Numbered from the stretch's first letter, positions 26,701 to 32,134 are shown. The stretch is DNA of 41,245 nucleotides from Cristatella mucedo (GCA_009760855.2 WPIO01000072.1:2045001-2086245), one strand, 5' to 3'. Numbers and translations are program-made. Notes: generated by a model from the sequence alone, not told the origin.

Positions 26701-29354
26701 ACATACACACACCTACATTTACATATACATCCATAACAATAGCAGGCTGCTAATCAAGCAAATTTAGGCAAGGATACACGATGTCCTTAAATAGTACAGC
26801 AGATTCGTCTCCGGGTCAGGCTTGCCGACGACAATCTGAAATACATAAATCCGACGATGGTAACATCAGCCACGGCTTGATAGCCAGCATAGTAACTTAC
26901 AGATTGTTACAGGCCAAAGGCTGTGCACACGTCAGTGCTATTTCAGGGGTGCCATAACCACGTGCCCACCATGGCATACGTGCACCTTACTGAACCAGGC
27001 TGCTTACCATTCGGCTCATCAGATTTAATAAGAAACCTACAAGCCTGGTGTTTCACATTACCAGGCCTTCAGGATATAAAGCTGTCCAAGCCAGTCGGCT
27101 GGTGGGCTGAAGCCAGCTACCACAGCAGACAACAAATCTCTAATGAATGATGATTTAGGTCGAGCATCACTGCATTTAATGTATAGAGTACCTCAGGGAA
27201 CTGTGCTTGGTCATAGCATGTATTGCTGACATGCACATTTAAGAATAGCAGAGAACCCACGTTGAATAACCATAAAACCAACTTACTAGTTATGAGAAAA
27301 CCTAGCATTACCCGGACTTTGGAAATCCTAAGCCTAAAAATGTGCTCAGCCAGCATCTCCTGTAGCCTCTGCACGTAATTTGTGTGTCCTGATCTTTCAC
27401 TAGACGAATCCTAGACTAGACTTAATCCTAGACTAGACTTAAATCCTGATCTTTCACTAGACGAATCCTAGACTAGGCTTAATCCTAGACTAGACTTAAA
27501 TCCTGATCTTTCACTAGGCGACCACATCAGTTCCACAGTCAAGTCTTTGTACTTTCATCTATGTATCCTTGCAAAAATTAATTTGAAGGGTGCTTACACA
27601 AAGATACCACAGCCAAGCTGGTCCATGCACTCGTGAAATTCTGACTAAACTTCCACAATTCACTACTCCTAGGTCCTCCTGACTGTGCAATAAGACACCA
27701 ATAGTTCCAGAAAAACTTGGCATCTAGGCTCGTCTGTCGTAAACGCAGAACTGGTGAGTTACACATTTATCACCGACCTGCACTGGCTCCCCATGAAGCA
27801 GCATATCGACTAAAAGCTTCCAACACTCACTTTTAGGTTACTTCATTCTCTTGCACCAGCCAATATACCTGCTCTTGCAGGTTGTCTACCTGTGCCTCTA
27901 ACCAACTTCAAATCCTTTGGAGATTGTGCCTTCACTTCGTATGCTCCCGAAGTCTGGAAATCACTCCCGACTGCAATGACGACACCCCTGACTTAACATG
28001 TAAAAAGAAGCTAACAACCCACGTGTTCCTAACAGTATTTGCTCTGTTTGTCTGAATTATCCGGTGTGTGTGTGTGTGTGTGTATGTGCATGTGTGAATC
28101 CGTGCTGACAATGTGCTAGTCATCAACAGCAATCGACGAGTTTCTATTATAGCATATGCAAAGCACCTATAATGAGATTTAAATCTCTTAGAGTGCAATA
28201 CGGATGTCATTTTTATCGTCATATTTTTAGATTCTAAGGTAAAGGGACTTGAACACTGGCTGTCGATTGGATCGGTTCTCAAAATTCGTAGAGGACCACA
28301 TGATGTATCCTTTCTCTCAAGCACTATGGTGTATCGTTGGATATCTTTGCTAATCAACCAGGCAAATAATTAAGCTATAGCAAGTGCATATTTCCGCCGA
28401 TCGATGGACACCCATCACAGTCGGTCAGAAATTCTTGTGTCGCTTCTTTGATGGACCATAATTAGTGGTTCTGACCTTTGGAAGGAGGATTGAGATCTCG
28501 TTGTTCATTAGCGCTTGTTTGACAAGCCTCCCGAAAGAAACTCACTCAAGACGTGAAATCTTTGTGCACTCATTTTGGCCATCGACCAAGGAATAGTAAT
28601 AAGAAACTGGCACCATTTATATATTTATATTTATATATATTTATGGATATATATATATATTTATTTATTTATTTATGGATATTTATGGCACTGATGCTCC
28701 ACAGTGACAGATAAAGTGACGCCTAATGGTCCAAGGATGATACACTTAGATGATCAACGAAAGGGGAAAGTCCGACCTCATCAGCGAGGGAAAACCCACA
28801 TGGACACGTTTGCAAGCCTGTTGCTAAAAGTATGAAGAGCAAAGGTTCGGTGGCTAGCCGTTCCTCCCCTAAGAAAAACATGCATGCAAGGACGGCGGCT
28901 AGTATGCACCGTGGCTAAAAAGAAGGCCGGGTTTCGGCTCTTCGCTAAATAAGACGGGCCCAGCGAAACTGGCGGCAGGTCAGGTCCAGCCAAGCTGGAT
29001 GCCCGCTAGAAGCCACGCCTTAGGCAGATGCTACGGCATTTCGGTAGAGGCAAAACGACCTCCAGCCATCGATAGCGAGATTCCAGGTCCATACTGCTTC
29101 GCGTGCTTGCTTAAAGCAGTTGTCCAAAACATCTTCATCGATTCACTTTAGTACAACCGTAACGATTGGTCTCAGCTGTTTACTGGTGCTCCTTGCCTCC
29201 ATGCCTCTCTGGGCCGATAGCTAAGATAGGTAACGGTACCTGCTCACAGTCGACGGCCCCGTCTAATTGAGCAATATAAACTGTATTCTTAGAAACGTAC
29301 CTTCTTCCCATTCACGAAAAAAGTCAGACTTTCGTCGCCCACGACCGCGTCCAT
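146..29354 (-). CDS. XDH: Xanthine dehydrogenase-like gene A (21 coding exons, 3' end beyond left edge)
   Basis: Molybdo-flavoenzyme of the xanthine dehydrogenase/aldehyde oxidase family. These cytosolic enzymes hydroxylate purines or aldehydes at a molybdopterin centre and pass electrons through two [2Fe-2S] clusters to FAD, then to NAD+ or O2. I assembled 21 exons by matching minus-strand reading frames to family motifs and then choosing GT..AG borders; all phases join, giving 867 codons. Order of landmarks: FFVNGKK near residue 12, CGEGGCGAC (cluster I), [16 protein letters not shown] and [10 protein letters not shown] (cluster II), [10 protein letters not shown] linker, AGNTQIG and [15 protein letters not shown] (FAD), GQQHFYME, then GGGFGGKE with Glu near residue 822 at the position of bovine XDH Glu802. 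That Glu favours XDH over aldehyde oxidase. The remaining roughly 480 residues must lie left of position 1. No stop or frameshift was seen. Exact exon ends are inferred from sequence, not transcripts. Confidence 0.93.
440..578 (-). CDS. XDH: Gene A exon 20, molybdopterin domain
   Basis: Begins [20 protein letters not shown] and ends [15 protein letters not shown]. Matches .(A/V)(V)PK.E..E.E...STQ......VA..LGVPANR(I/V)VVR.KR(M/I)G. Acceptor TCGACAG|TGC, donor GGATAG|GTGTGT, phase 1. Confidence 0.95.
1157..1192. repeat. Perfect inverted repeat, 11-bp arms
   Basis: GATTTCTTGTC at 1157-1167 and its exact complement at 1182-1192, with a 14-nt loop. It lies in an intron of gene A, 25 bp from a second hairpin. 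Confidence 0.8.
1217..1244. repeat. Perfect inverted repeat, 13-bp arms
   Basis: CAGAGAGTATGCA at 1217-1229 and its exact complement at 1232-1244, with a 2-nt spacer. Could extrude as a cruciform. Not long enough for a typical miRNA precursor. Confidence 0.85.
2464..2613 (-). CDS. XDH: Gene A exon 19, molybdopterin domain
   Basis: Begins [20 protein letters not shown] and ends [20 protein letters not shown](E/Q)HFY(L/M)E includes the Gln equivalent to bovine Gln767, which hydrogen-bonds the Mo oxo group; it falls near residue 760. Acceptor TATGTAG|GAT, donor ATGCCG|GTTAGT, exactly 50 codons. Confidence 0.95.
3019..3040 (+). repeat. Poly-G tract (22 G)
   Basis: Uninterrupted run of G on the plus strand, C on the coding strand of gene A. 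Such a run is length-unstable and prone to sequencing and assembly error. Confidence 0.95.
3530..3760 (+). mobile_element. CR1/L2-like LINE relic, C-terminal end
   Basis: One plus frame reads [19 protein letters not shown] followed by a Q-rich helix, a decayed form of the GDRAFS..AP..WN.LP motif near the end of CR1/L2-type ORF2 proteins. Short and without the RT core. Confidence 0.55.
3824..3979. repeat. 78-bp tandem duplication
   Basis: Two adjacent copies, 3824-3901 and 3902-3979, both containing ATGTGGTTCTCTAAGAA and an ATTATTATTT stretch, differing at roughly ten sites. It explains the repetitive open frame at 3801-3983. Confidence 0.85.
4855..4977 (+). mobile_element. tRNA-derived SINE (group 1)
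   Basis: Contains GGGTTCGAATCCTT (box B-like), then GGCGATCCTTTATTGC, a GGCAGTAACAGC.TTAAGG block and GAGGCTGGTGAATCA. The same order of blocks occurs at least six more times in the window. Its 3' end stops about 10 bp before the splice donor of gene A exon 18. Confidence 0.75.
4989..5108 (-). CDS. XDH: Gene A exon 18, molybdopterin domain
   Basis: Begins [20 protein letters not shown] and ends [15 protein letters not shown]. Matches V.(C/Y)(V)GQ.IGAVVA.....A..AA..VK..YE.LPAI.TIE. Acceptor CTGCAG|GTA, donor ATCGAG|GTATGG. A SINE ends only about 10 bp downstream of the donor. Confidence 0.95.
5109..5647 (-). other. Intron 17 of gene A
   Basis: Contains an imperfect 26-27-bp direct repeat at about 5557-5610 (AACGACTATCATGGCC and AACGACTACCCTGGCT). 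Nothing else recognised. Confidence 0.6.
5648..5832 (-). CDS. XDH: Gene A exon 17, molybdopterin domain
   Basis: Completes [20 protein letters not shown] and continues [20 protein letters not shown] through FVFAVDE. Matches NEL...LV.S...HAKI.SID.S.A...PGV..(F/Y)(I/V)...DVPG. The usual His of HAKI is Cys. Acceptor GTTTCAG|AT, donor GATGAG|GTAAGT. Confidence 0.94.
6570..6712 (+). mobile_element. tRNA-derived SINE (group 1)
   Basis: Box B-like GGGTTAGAATCCTG, GATCCTTTATTGCCGCTAC, GTGATAGGCTCTTCTGTCGC, then GAGGCTGTTCAATCAG and a T-rich end. Same block order as the other group 1 copies. Confidence 0.75.
6744..7155 (-). mobile_element. CR1/L2-like LINE, 3' end
   Basis: On the minus strand the frame reads [16 protein letters not shown], the usual last helix of CR1/L2-type ORF2, followed by a 3'UTR and a tail of the form GAGTTCTCTGAGGGTGC with TTATTA repeats. 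Closely similar in sequence to 38985-39680. Confidence 0.8.
7937..7990. repeat. (TA)27 microsatellite
   Basis: 54 bp of uninterrupted TA. It produces the spurious IYIYIY open frame on the minus strand. Confidence 0.97.
8330..8500 (-). mobile_element. tRNA-headed SINE with LINE-type tail (group 2)
   Basis: On the minus strand: a tRNA-like head ending GTCGTGGGCTCGAGCCC (box B-like), then GAATAGAGATTAACTTCTCTTACGG, the tail GTGCTATACAAAT and an A/T-rich end. The tail matches the 3' end of the LINEs at 6744 and 38985. Confidence 0.7.
8540..9750 (+). pseudogene. Degraded CR1/L2-like non-LTR reverse transcriptase
   Basis: A LINE ORF2 broken by frameshifts and stops. Ordered RT landmarks: [16 protein letters not shown], then [14 protein letters not shown] (8870), [16 protein letters not shown] (RT domain, catalytic Asp in the AAFDT block), [18 protein letters not shown] (9155), FYADDT*LYL (YADD catalytic box, with TAG where a Gln codon is usual, near 9266) and [19 protein letters not shown] (9356). 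The 3' end fades after 9750. It is a dead relic in an intron, on the strand opposite to gene A. Confidence 0.9.
8909..8977 (+). repeat. 36-bp tandem duplication inside the LINE relic
   Basis: AGCAACGATGAGGGGAATCT and following bases occur at 8909 and again at 8945, a 36-bp period (12 codons). It duplicates an [11 protein letters not shown] segment just before the AAFDT block without changing frame. Confidence 0.9.
10198..10408 (-). CDS. XDH: Gene A exon 16, linker into the molybdopterin domain
   Basis: Ends with [20 protein letters not shown] then [16 protein letters not shown]....GEA.Y.DD(I/V)P is the hallmark start of the molybdopterin domain. The N-terminal part from MAAGLEAP is the variable linker. 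Acceptor TTTTCAG|ATG, donor GCAA|GTAAGC. Confidence 0.92.
10517..10670 (+). mobile_element. tRNA-headed SINE with LINE-type tail (group 2)
   Basis: Head CTTGGCCCAATGGCTAGGGT (box A-like), a degenerate box B at GGTCGTACGCTCAAGC, then AAGCACCTGAATAAAGATTA, AGTTCTCCTAGGGTGCTATA and an A/T-rich end. Nearly the complete structure, forward. Confidence 0.7.
10875..10960 (-). mobile_element. LINE/SINE 3' tail fragment
   Basis: An AATAATAAT run followed by TGCATAGCACCCTAAAAGAA and a TCTTCATTCA block: the reversed common tail of the LINE and group 2 SINEs. Confidence 0.55.
10955..11118 (+). mobile_element. tRNA-derived SINE (group 1)
   Basis: GTCATGGGTTCGAATCCTGT, GTGATCCTTTATTGC, GTGGTGATGACCATTAAGGC, CTATGCAAATGAGGCTGCTA. 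Full block order present. Confidence 0.8.
11636..11812 (+). mobile_element. tRNA-derived SINE (group 1)
   Basis: Head GGTGAGCCGTGATGGCACAC and TAGGTAAGGGGATTGC (box A-like), box B-like GTGGGTTCGAATCCTGTGGC, then ATCTTTTATTGACACC, GTGGTGATAGCTGTAAAGAC and CAAAAGAGGGTGTTAAATCA. One of the two most complete copies, with 31612-31795. Confidence 0.85.
12165..12342 (-). CDS. XDH: Gene A exon 15, end of FAD domain
   Basis: Begins with a split Lys, then [20 protein letters not shown], and continues [20 protein letters not shown]. Equivalent to family R...L..SF.FKFYL.V. The acceptor ATTGAAG|A keeps phase and restores K-x-W, as in mammals. The donor TTCTG|GTATGC joins phase 0 with exon 16; CAA|GTTCTG is a weaker alternative. 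Confidence 0.85.
12486..12670 (-). CDS. XDH: Gene A exon 14, FAD domain C-terminal part / NAD-site region
   Basis: Begins [20 protein letters not shown] and continues [20 protein letters not shown]. Aligns with mammalian XDH YFSAFKQASRREDDIAKV and CYGGMADRT. The acid after GGMA in mammalian XDH (an NAD+ contact) is Pro here, and the Tyr of YFSAFKQ aligns with Phe. Acceptor TTTTCAG|TTT, donor GGCAA|GTACGT, phase 2. Confidence 0.92.
12671..14095 (-). other. Intron 13 of gene A
   Basis: No transposon or RNA gene recognised. Open frames at 12740-12976, 13008-13367 and 13763-13960 (plus) have no family resemblance I can see. Confidence 0.6.
14096..14208 (-). CDS. XDH: Gene A exon 13, FAD domain
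   Basis: Codes for [20 protein letters not shown], then [18 protein letters not shown]. Matches family RR.V..(D)..FF.GYR(K/T)T.L.P.EIL.SI.IP. Acceptor TTTGCAG|AC, donor GGCGAG|GTAATT. Confidence 0.94.
15034..15245 (+). pseudogene. Broken frame with ETPxEAAExxxxxAERR-type repeats
   Basis: Plus-strand pieces [49 protein letters not shown] and [12 protein letters not shown] recur about every 23-25 residues, interrupted by a frameshift and two stops. The spacing and the ET(P/K).EA core resemble the 23-residue STPR-type repeat seen in some animal DNA-binding and transposon-associated proteins. The family call is tentative; the periodicity is visible directly. Confidence 0.35.
15773..15802. repeat. 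30-bp perfect palindrome
   Basis: GTCGAGTGTCTGGTG followed immediately by its exact complement, no spacer, centred at 15787/15788. A direct repeat of GGTGCACCAGACACT lies just upstream (15754-15768), so the unit occurs in three arms. Confidence 0.95.
16001..16097 (-). CDS. XDH: Gene A exon 12, FAD-binding loop
   Basis: Begins [22 protein letters not shown](N/H)(I/V)xTASPISDLNP is the most conserved FAD-binding signature of the family. Acceptor CTGCAG|ACG, donor CTTG|GTAAGT, phase 1. Confidence 0.96.
16376..16452 (-). CDS. XDH: Gene A exon 11, FAD domain
   Basis: Codes for [20 protein letters not shown] then VRNMA, matching family E.LRWFAGKQVRNVA. Acceptor TTGTAG|AA, donor ATGGCC|GTAAGT, phase 0. 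Confidence 0.93.
16542..16709 (-). CDS. XDH: Gene A exon 10, FAD domain
   Basis: Begins [20 protein letters not shown], continues [20 protein letters not shown] and ends AAAVQSQP. Matches the XDH stretch IEMKFKN...(I)PELN......G..(I/F)GAA..LS. Acceptor TTATAG|GT, donor CCTG|GTATTT. Confidence 0.92.
16899..17040 (-). CDS. XDH: Gene A exon 9, start of FAD domain
   Basis: Begins [20 protein letters not shown] and ends [14 protein letters not shown]. This matches family VTW..(L)..LLDLK...PDAKLVVGNTEIG, whose GNTxIG loop contacts FAD. The acceptor TTTTTAG|CTC was preferred to two nearer AGs because it keeps phase 0 and the family's length. Donor ATTG|GTATGC. Confidence 0.9.
17041..17771 (-). other. 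Intron 8 of gene A
   Basis: Contains one SINE (17192-17345). The open frame at 17439-17642 is not recognisable. Confidence 0.6.
17192..17345 (+). mobile_element. tRNA-derived SINE (group 1)
   Basis: GTCGTGGGTTCGAGTACTGA (box B-like, diverged), GGCGATCCTTTATTGCCC, GCGGTGGTGATAGCCATTAA and GAGACTGTTGAATCAGC. Block order conserved. Confidence 0.8.
17772..17831 (-). CDS. XDH: Gene A exon 8, linker to FAD domain
   Basis: Codes for [30 protein letters not shown] is the near-invariant motif at the end of the linker. Acceptor TTTGCAG|GGA, donor CTAAAG|GTAAGC, phase 0 at both ends. Confidence 0.92.
18118..18228 (-). CDS. XDH: Gene A exon 7, linker
   Basis: Begins [17 protein letters not shown] and ends AANLLPS. 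The Cys-rich CPMGxNCC segment follows cluster II in many invertebrate XDHs; the rest is the variable linker to the FAD domain. Acceptor TTTGCAG|GAG, donor CCTTCA|GTATGT. The 3' border is less certain than the 5' one because the linker is not conserved. Confidence 0.82.
18391..18452 (-). CDS. XDH: Gene A exon 6, [2Fe-2S] cluster II second half
   Basis: Codes for [20 protein letters not shown]. The CxC pair supplies the last two ligands of cluster II, and CTGYRP is a family signature. Acceptor TTCTCAG|GC, donor ACGAAG|GTATAT. Confidence 0.95.
18453..19972 (-). other. Intron 5 of gene A
   Basis: A partial reversed LINE/SINE tail at about 19549-19620 (ATATTTATATAGCGCC then CAGAGAACTGAATCTCTTTC). 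Nothing else recognised; the open frames at 18602-18859 and 19069-19281 look like chance frames. Confidence 0.55.
19973..20099 (-). CDS. XDH: Gene A exon 5, [2Fe-2S] cluster II first half
   Basis: Codes for [20 protein letters not shown], then [23 protein letters not shown] split across the end. The QCGFCTPG cysteines bind the second cluster in the helical domain. Acceptor CTCGTAG|GAA, donor GCAG|GTAGAT, phase 1. Confidence 0.95.
20710..20751. repeat. Hairpin with 19-bp arms
   Basis: CCCCTGATCCTGTGTGTCA at 20710-20728 pairs with 20733-20751 across a CTGA loop; one position is a G-T pair, all others match. It lies in intron 4 of gene A. Confidence 0.92.
20885..21020 (-). mobile_element. tRNA-headed SINE with LINE-type tail (group 2)
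   Basis: Reversed copy: ATTTATATGGCACCCACCCT, GAGAACTCAATCTCTATCCA, GGTGCTCCACATTTGC, then GGGCTCAAACCCTTGATCAT (box B-like on the minus strand) and GGCAAGCACCTCGGC. Confidence 0.7.
21965..22110 (+). mobile_element. Diverged SINE (group 1-like)
   Basis: GGGGTAAGCACTTCACAAAC, GGGCTCGACGAGTCCTGA and GAGGCTGCTCTGCTGCTAC follow the SINE order but are diverged, and the middle block is hard to recognise. Confidence 0.4.
22912..23020 (+). repeat. Repeat sharing words with the right edge
   Basis: CAGGGACGAAGTCAGAATTT, GGGGCGGG and TTATTCGACACTTAATCAGC resemble GGGGTGGAGCCAGGATTTTT and TTATTCGACACGCACTCGGC near 41119-41230. Probably fragments of one dispersed non-coding repeat. Confidence 0.4.
23881..23989 (-). 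CDS. XDH: Gene A exon 4, fourth ligand of cluster I
   Basis: Codes for [16 protein letters not shown], then [20 protein letters not shown]. The NAC cysteine completes cluster I, and TTVEGIG..LHPVQ is strongly conserved in XDH. Acceptor GGCTCAG|A, donor GTGCAG|GTACTG, phase 0. Confidence 0.95.
23990..24428 (-). repeat. Intron 3 of gene A, with CA/AAAC microsatellites
   Basis: Interrupted CA repeats at about 24140-24192 and 24310-24340, and an AAAC run at about 24289-24309. They give spurious Cys/Val-rich open frames on the minus strand. Confidence 0.85.
24429..24525 (-). CDS. XDH: Gene A exon 3, [2Fe-2S] cluster I
   Basis: Codes for [20 protein letters not shown] followed by [12 protein letters not shown]. 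The three cysteines of CGEGGCGAC are ligands of the plant-ferredoxin-type cluster. An Ala replaces the usual Gly before the first Cys. Acceptor GTAAG|TG and donor CTTCT|GTATCC (phase 2). Confidence 0.92.
25600..26520 (+). mobile_element. CR1/L2-like LINE relic, C-terminal half and tail
   Basis: Plus-strand fragments [14 protein letters not shown], then [22 protein letters not shown] debris and [13 protein letters not shown] near 26167-26210, the end of ORF2. It closes with TTTTTTCTCTTAGGATACTA and an ATTATTATT run, the tail shared with group 2 SINEs. Several stops and frameshifts. Confidence 0.65.
26615..26695. repeat. (AC)40 microsatellite
   Basis: About 81 bp of pure AC, then an interrupted ACAT extension to about 26730. 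It lies 80-160 bp from exon 2 of gene A, inside intron 2. Confidence 0.97.
26778..26835 (-). CDS. XDH: Gene A exon 2
   Basis: Codes for [19 protein letters not shown], matching the family pattern of DPETTLLxYLR before the first cluster loop. Acceptor TATTTCAG|ATT. The donor was chosen as CATCGT|GTATCC because it leaves phase 1, which joins exon 3 to give the family's spacing LR-x7-GTK. Confidence 0.85.
27387..27518. repeat. 57-bp tandem repeat
   Basis: TCCTGATCTTTCACTAG starts at 27387, 27444 and 27501, an exact 57-bp period, with an internal TCCTAGACTAGACTTAA sub-repeat. The core TTTCACTAGACGA also occurs at about 25728 in the other LINE relic, so the array expanded from a LINE segment. Confidence 0.92.
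28064..28083. repeat. (GT)10 microsatellite
   Basis: Short GT run near the end of the LINE relic. Confidence 0.9.
28617..28687. repeat. AT-rich simple repeat
   Basis: Alternating TTTATATATT, TATATATA and ATTTATTTATTT units, with TTTATGGATAT recurring. Low complexity. Confidence 0.85.
29301..29354 (-). CDS. XDH: Gene A exon 1 (start codon)
   Basis: Codes for [18 protein letters not shown], the family's first beta strand of the N-terminal [2Fe-2S] domain (mammalian XDH has FFVNGKKV). ATG is at 29354-29352. The donor is AAGAAG|GTACGT. The ATG is directly preceded by a pyrimidine-rich TTTTTCTCAG, which looks like a 3' splice site, so an upstream 5'UTR exon is possible. Confidence 0.88.
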
Positions 29355-29560
29355 CTGAGAAAAAGCGTGCGGGCTCAGCCGCGAGCAAGCAGATCGAACA
29401 GACACCGAACTGGGGCGACCGGATACCGACGGCCTCGGCGTAGGTCAAAGGTGAAACCTGGGGCGAAAGGTCGCCCGAGGAGTCGACGAGCTAAGACTTT
29501 GTGTACAAGCACTCGCCACAATAGACTCGAGAGGTAAGAATAGTAGTACGACAGCTCTTT
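29355..29560 (-). promoter_or_regulatory. 5' flank / possible 5'UTR and promoter of gene A
   Basis: This stretch just upstream of the gene A start codon is richer in G+C and CpG than the introns. I see no clear TATA box. A pyrimidine tract ending in CAG abuts the ATG, so the transcript may start further upstream (towards 30 kb) and splice into exon 1. Confidence 0.3.
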
Positions 29561-31611
29561 GTTTTAGCAACAAAATATCGTGCGTTTACCAACTGTCCTT
29601 CCTGCCTCACCTCTCTTGATGACTGGCTTAAGGTTCGGAAGCATTTTAGCTATACGGTTTTCGCTTACTCACTGTTAATAATTATTTTCAGTAAGCAACC
29701 GTGCTTGGCTTAGTACTCTGCGCTTTTACACAGTTAGTACTATCGAACAATGGGCTGGTTTTCCAGCCACCAGTCTTTTGAAGCCTCGGGGGGTTTCTCA
29801 ACTTAAGGTGAGCCCATAAAATTGCTTTCAATCAAGAACTGGTATTGATCATCATAATTGATTGATTTGGGTATTACATCATTAAAACGCCTGTTAATCG
29901 TCTTGAGTGGCAGCCGGGGATTCGGTTACGATCGTTTTCCTGAAAATTTAGGCCATGAACATGAGCTAGACACGAAGTCGTGGACGGTATACAACTATGA
30001 TGGCATCGGAAGTATGATCCAGCGAAAAATCCTTGGGCCTAGTTCGAGCTGTGATAGACCTCGAGTGTCCTTGCGACATGAACTCTGCAACGCGATAACT
30101 TATTAGCGTTGACCCATGGTAAATCGATGGGAAATTGAAACCGCGGAAGCCAGGCCGCTACGCCAGTTGCGTCACCGAATCTAAGAAGTACACGGCTCAG
30201 TAGATGGGCGCAGGTGAGCCACTCTTACAGCGGCACAGCTTGGCGACGGGGTTTGGCAGCCGCTCATCGTCAGTCTAGGTTTCCACGCTGACATGATAAT
30301 CGGAGCGATACCGCCCCCAGCATGCAGTGCAGGTTTTCCGGGGGGTCAGTTCGTAAGGCTTACCAGAGTCTTGGTCGCTGGTCTTCCGAATCAACCCTGC
30401 CCAGTCTTGAGCTCGGCCGTCTTTCCGGTTGGACGCGTAGGTCAGCCGCCCCGTCCCAGCTAACTGAGACAGTTTAGGACTAAAAGTAACCCAGATGAGG
30501 AAGGTGACCGGACTTACGCCAAAGCTCTGCCTCACGTCTTCTTCGCCATTCCGCGGCAAGCCCACGCTGACTGCAGACGCCACAGCTAACCAGGCTGAAA
30601 CGCCCGACCTGCTTTGCACCCAGGGTTACCGCTCGCCCCCGGGGCAGAAAGCCACGAAAGGCTCGAGCCGTGGGTATGGGCCAAAGTCCGAGCTCGTTGG
30701 TAGAGATACGAAAGCACTAGCAGTAAGTGGCCGCTCGGTGCCATCATATGCAGCATGACGGCAAAAATGGTAAATTCATGCAATGGAAGCTTCGGTTGCA
30801 TGAGCTTAAGGTCCAGAAAGGGAAATTTTTCTCATGCAGGCTACCTAGTGTTACTATTAACTCGGTGAATCCCCAAAATATTAGGAAAAGATCTTCTATG
30901 TCACTATCCATATATAGCAGTTCACTTCATAGACAGTCGACAGTGAGCAGGATAGCTCGACAACAAAGGCGTCCCGTAAATGGTTGTCATGTGCTTGAAA
31001 GTGTCCTCACAGCAGAAGAGACGGTAACAAATTATTCTAAACTTTCAAGTCACTGCTTGAGCGCATCTGGGATTTTCTTACGAAGAGACCAGGTAGATCG
31101 AACCGGAAAAGCAACGGTTTCGAGCCGTAGATCGTTGCTACATGGCACCGTCTCGAGAATTGTACGCATGAGGCTCTACTTTAAAAAGGCCTTCGCATAG
31201 TTGAATATCAAGCAATCCATTGAAATTCGTACAGGTCCAGATTTGTCTTGAAACTTGCAAACATCATTATTCACTAAGTGAAATTCGTGAAGTCTGGCTA
31301 CTTGCAGTAGCAGGTATAGTAAACTTAAGAAATAATATAACAGAATAAATACATGCTGAGGTTGCAAAATGTTAACAGTACCGCTTAAAAATACACCACT
31401 TGAAGTCCTTGTTAACTTCAAGAAGACGGAGGATAACTTGGAAACTTTGTATGAACTTGAAAAAAGCATACATCCATACCAGCATTACGGGCAAATGAAA
31501 GAGATAAGTTTTTTCGGCTAGCCATCTCTCCAGGGTCGAATCGTTTAATAAGTATTTTGTAGTGAAGTGATACAGATAATATAAACCCATAGCTTTGCAG
31601 TGCATAAGGCA

Positions 31612-31795
31612 ATGGCTGGTGAGCCGTGAAGGCTCACTAGGTAAAGTGGTTGCTTTTCATTACCTCGGCGACGAGGTCGCGGGTTCGAATCCTTTGGCGG
31701 GCGATCCTTGATCGCCGCTGCATGCGGTGGTGATAGCCGTAAAGGATCTTCTGTCGCTATACAAAAGAGGCTATTGAATCAGCTAGTAATTCTTT
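31612..31795 (+). mobile_element. tRNA-derived SINE (group 1), most complete copy
   Basis: GGTGAGCCGTGAAGGCTCAC, TAGGTAAAGTGGTTGC (box A-like), GTCGCGGGTTCGAATCCTTT (box B-like), GGCGGGCGATCC, GCGGTGGTGATAGCCGTAAA, GATCTTCTGTCGCTATAC and GAGGCTATTGAATCAGCTAG. It lies in the spacer, downstream of gene B. Confidence 0.85.
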
Positions 31796-32134
31796 TCTAC
31801 ATTCACTCGGAATACTCAATTTTTAGCACTGTAATTAAACCGCATAAATTTGAAGCACAGACTTTGCTCCTTAAAGCGATGTATAGAAAGCCTGAACTTT
31901 GTCATTTGACATTTGAAGAAATGAATATCGCTAAGTAACAATGAATTCATTAATAACTGAAAACAAGTCATCAATTAGTAAGCTAAAACAAAACTAACTG
32001 CAACAGAGAAATGGTTATATTTCTCACTTGAGGTTGACGAACCGGTGGAAAAGAGTGAAAGGGACGTAATGCAGGGTGAAATCATCTTCAAGTGACAGTG
32101 CTGTGCTTGAAGCAAGTACACTAACAGAATGGCA

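Larger units (their letters stand above)
24526..26777 (-). other. Intron 2 of gene A
   Basis: 24526-25590 shows nothing recognisable. 25600-26520 is a LINE relic, and 26615-26695 a pure CA microsatellite. Confidence 0.65.
27380..28230 (+). mobile_element. CR1/L2-like LINE relic, C-terminal half and tail
   Basis: Plus-strand pieces [30 protein letters not shown]-like [10 protein letters not shown] and [18 protein letters not shown], in the order of a CR1/L2 ORF2 end. Then AAGCACCTATAATGAGATTT and CTCTTAGAGTGCAATAC, the common LINE/SINE tail. No intact frame. Confidence 0.75.
26836..29300 (-). other. Intron 1 of gene A
   Basis: Contains a LINE relic (27380-28230), a 57-bp tandem repeat within it (27387-27518), a GT microsatellite (28064-28083) and an AT-rich stretch of TTTAT/TATA units (28617-28687). 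28700-29300 is more GC-rich but holds no recognised gene. Confidence 0.65.

Noticed and set aside
27387-27518. CRISPR-like spaced repeats
   Set aside because: The units are contiguous tandem copies without unique spacers, in an animal intron.
28781-28993. 70-codon minus-strand frame in intron 1 of gene A
   Set aside because: No family resemblance, and no flanking splice sites that keep phase with exons 1 and 2.
30727-31200. 157-codon open frame on the plus strand in the spacer
   Set aside because: It has no recognisable motif and low-complexity Ser/Arg composition, and no splice context supports it. It is likely a chance frame.
31612-31720. Possible tRNA gene, because of GGTTCGAATCC and a box A-like word
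   Set aside because: No cloverleaf can be drawn, the pattern recurs with a shared non-tRNA body, and copies diverge. It is a SINE head.
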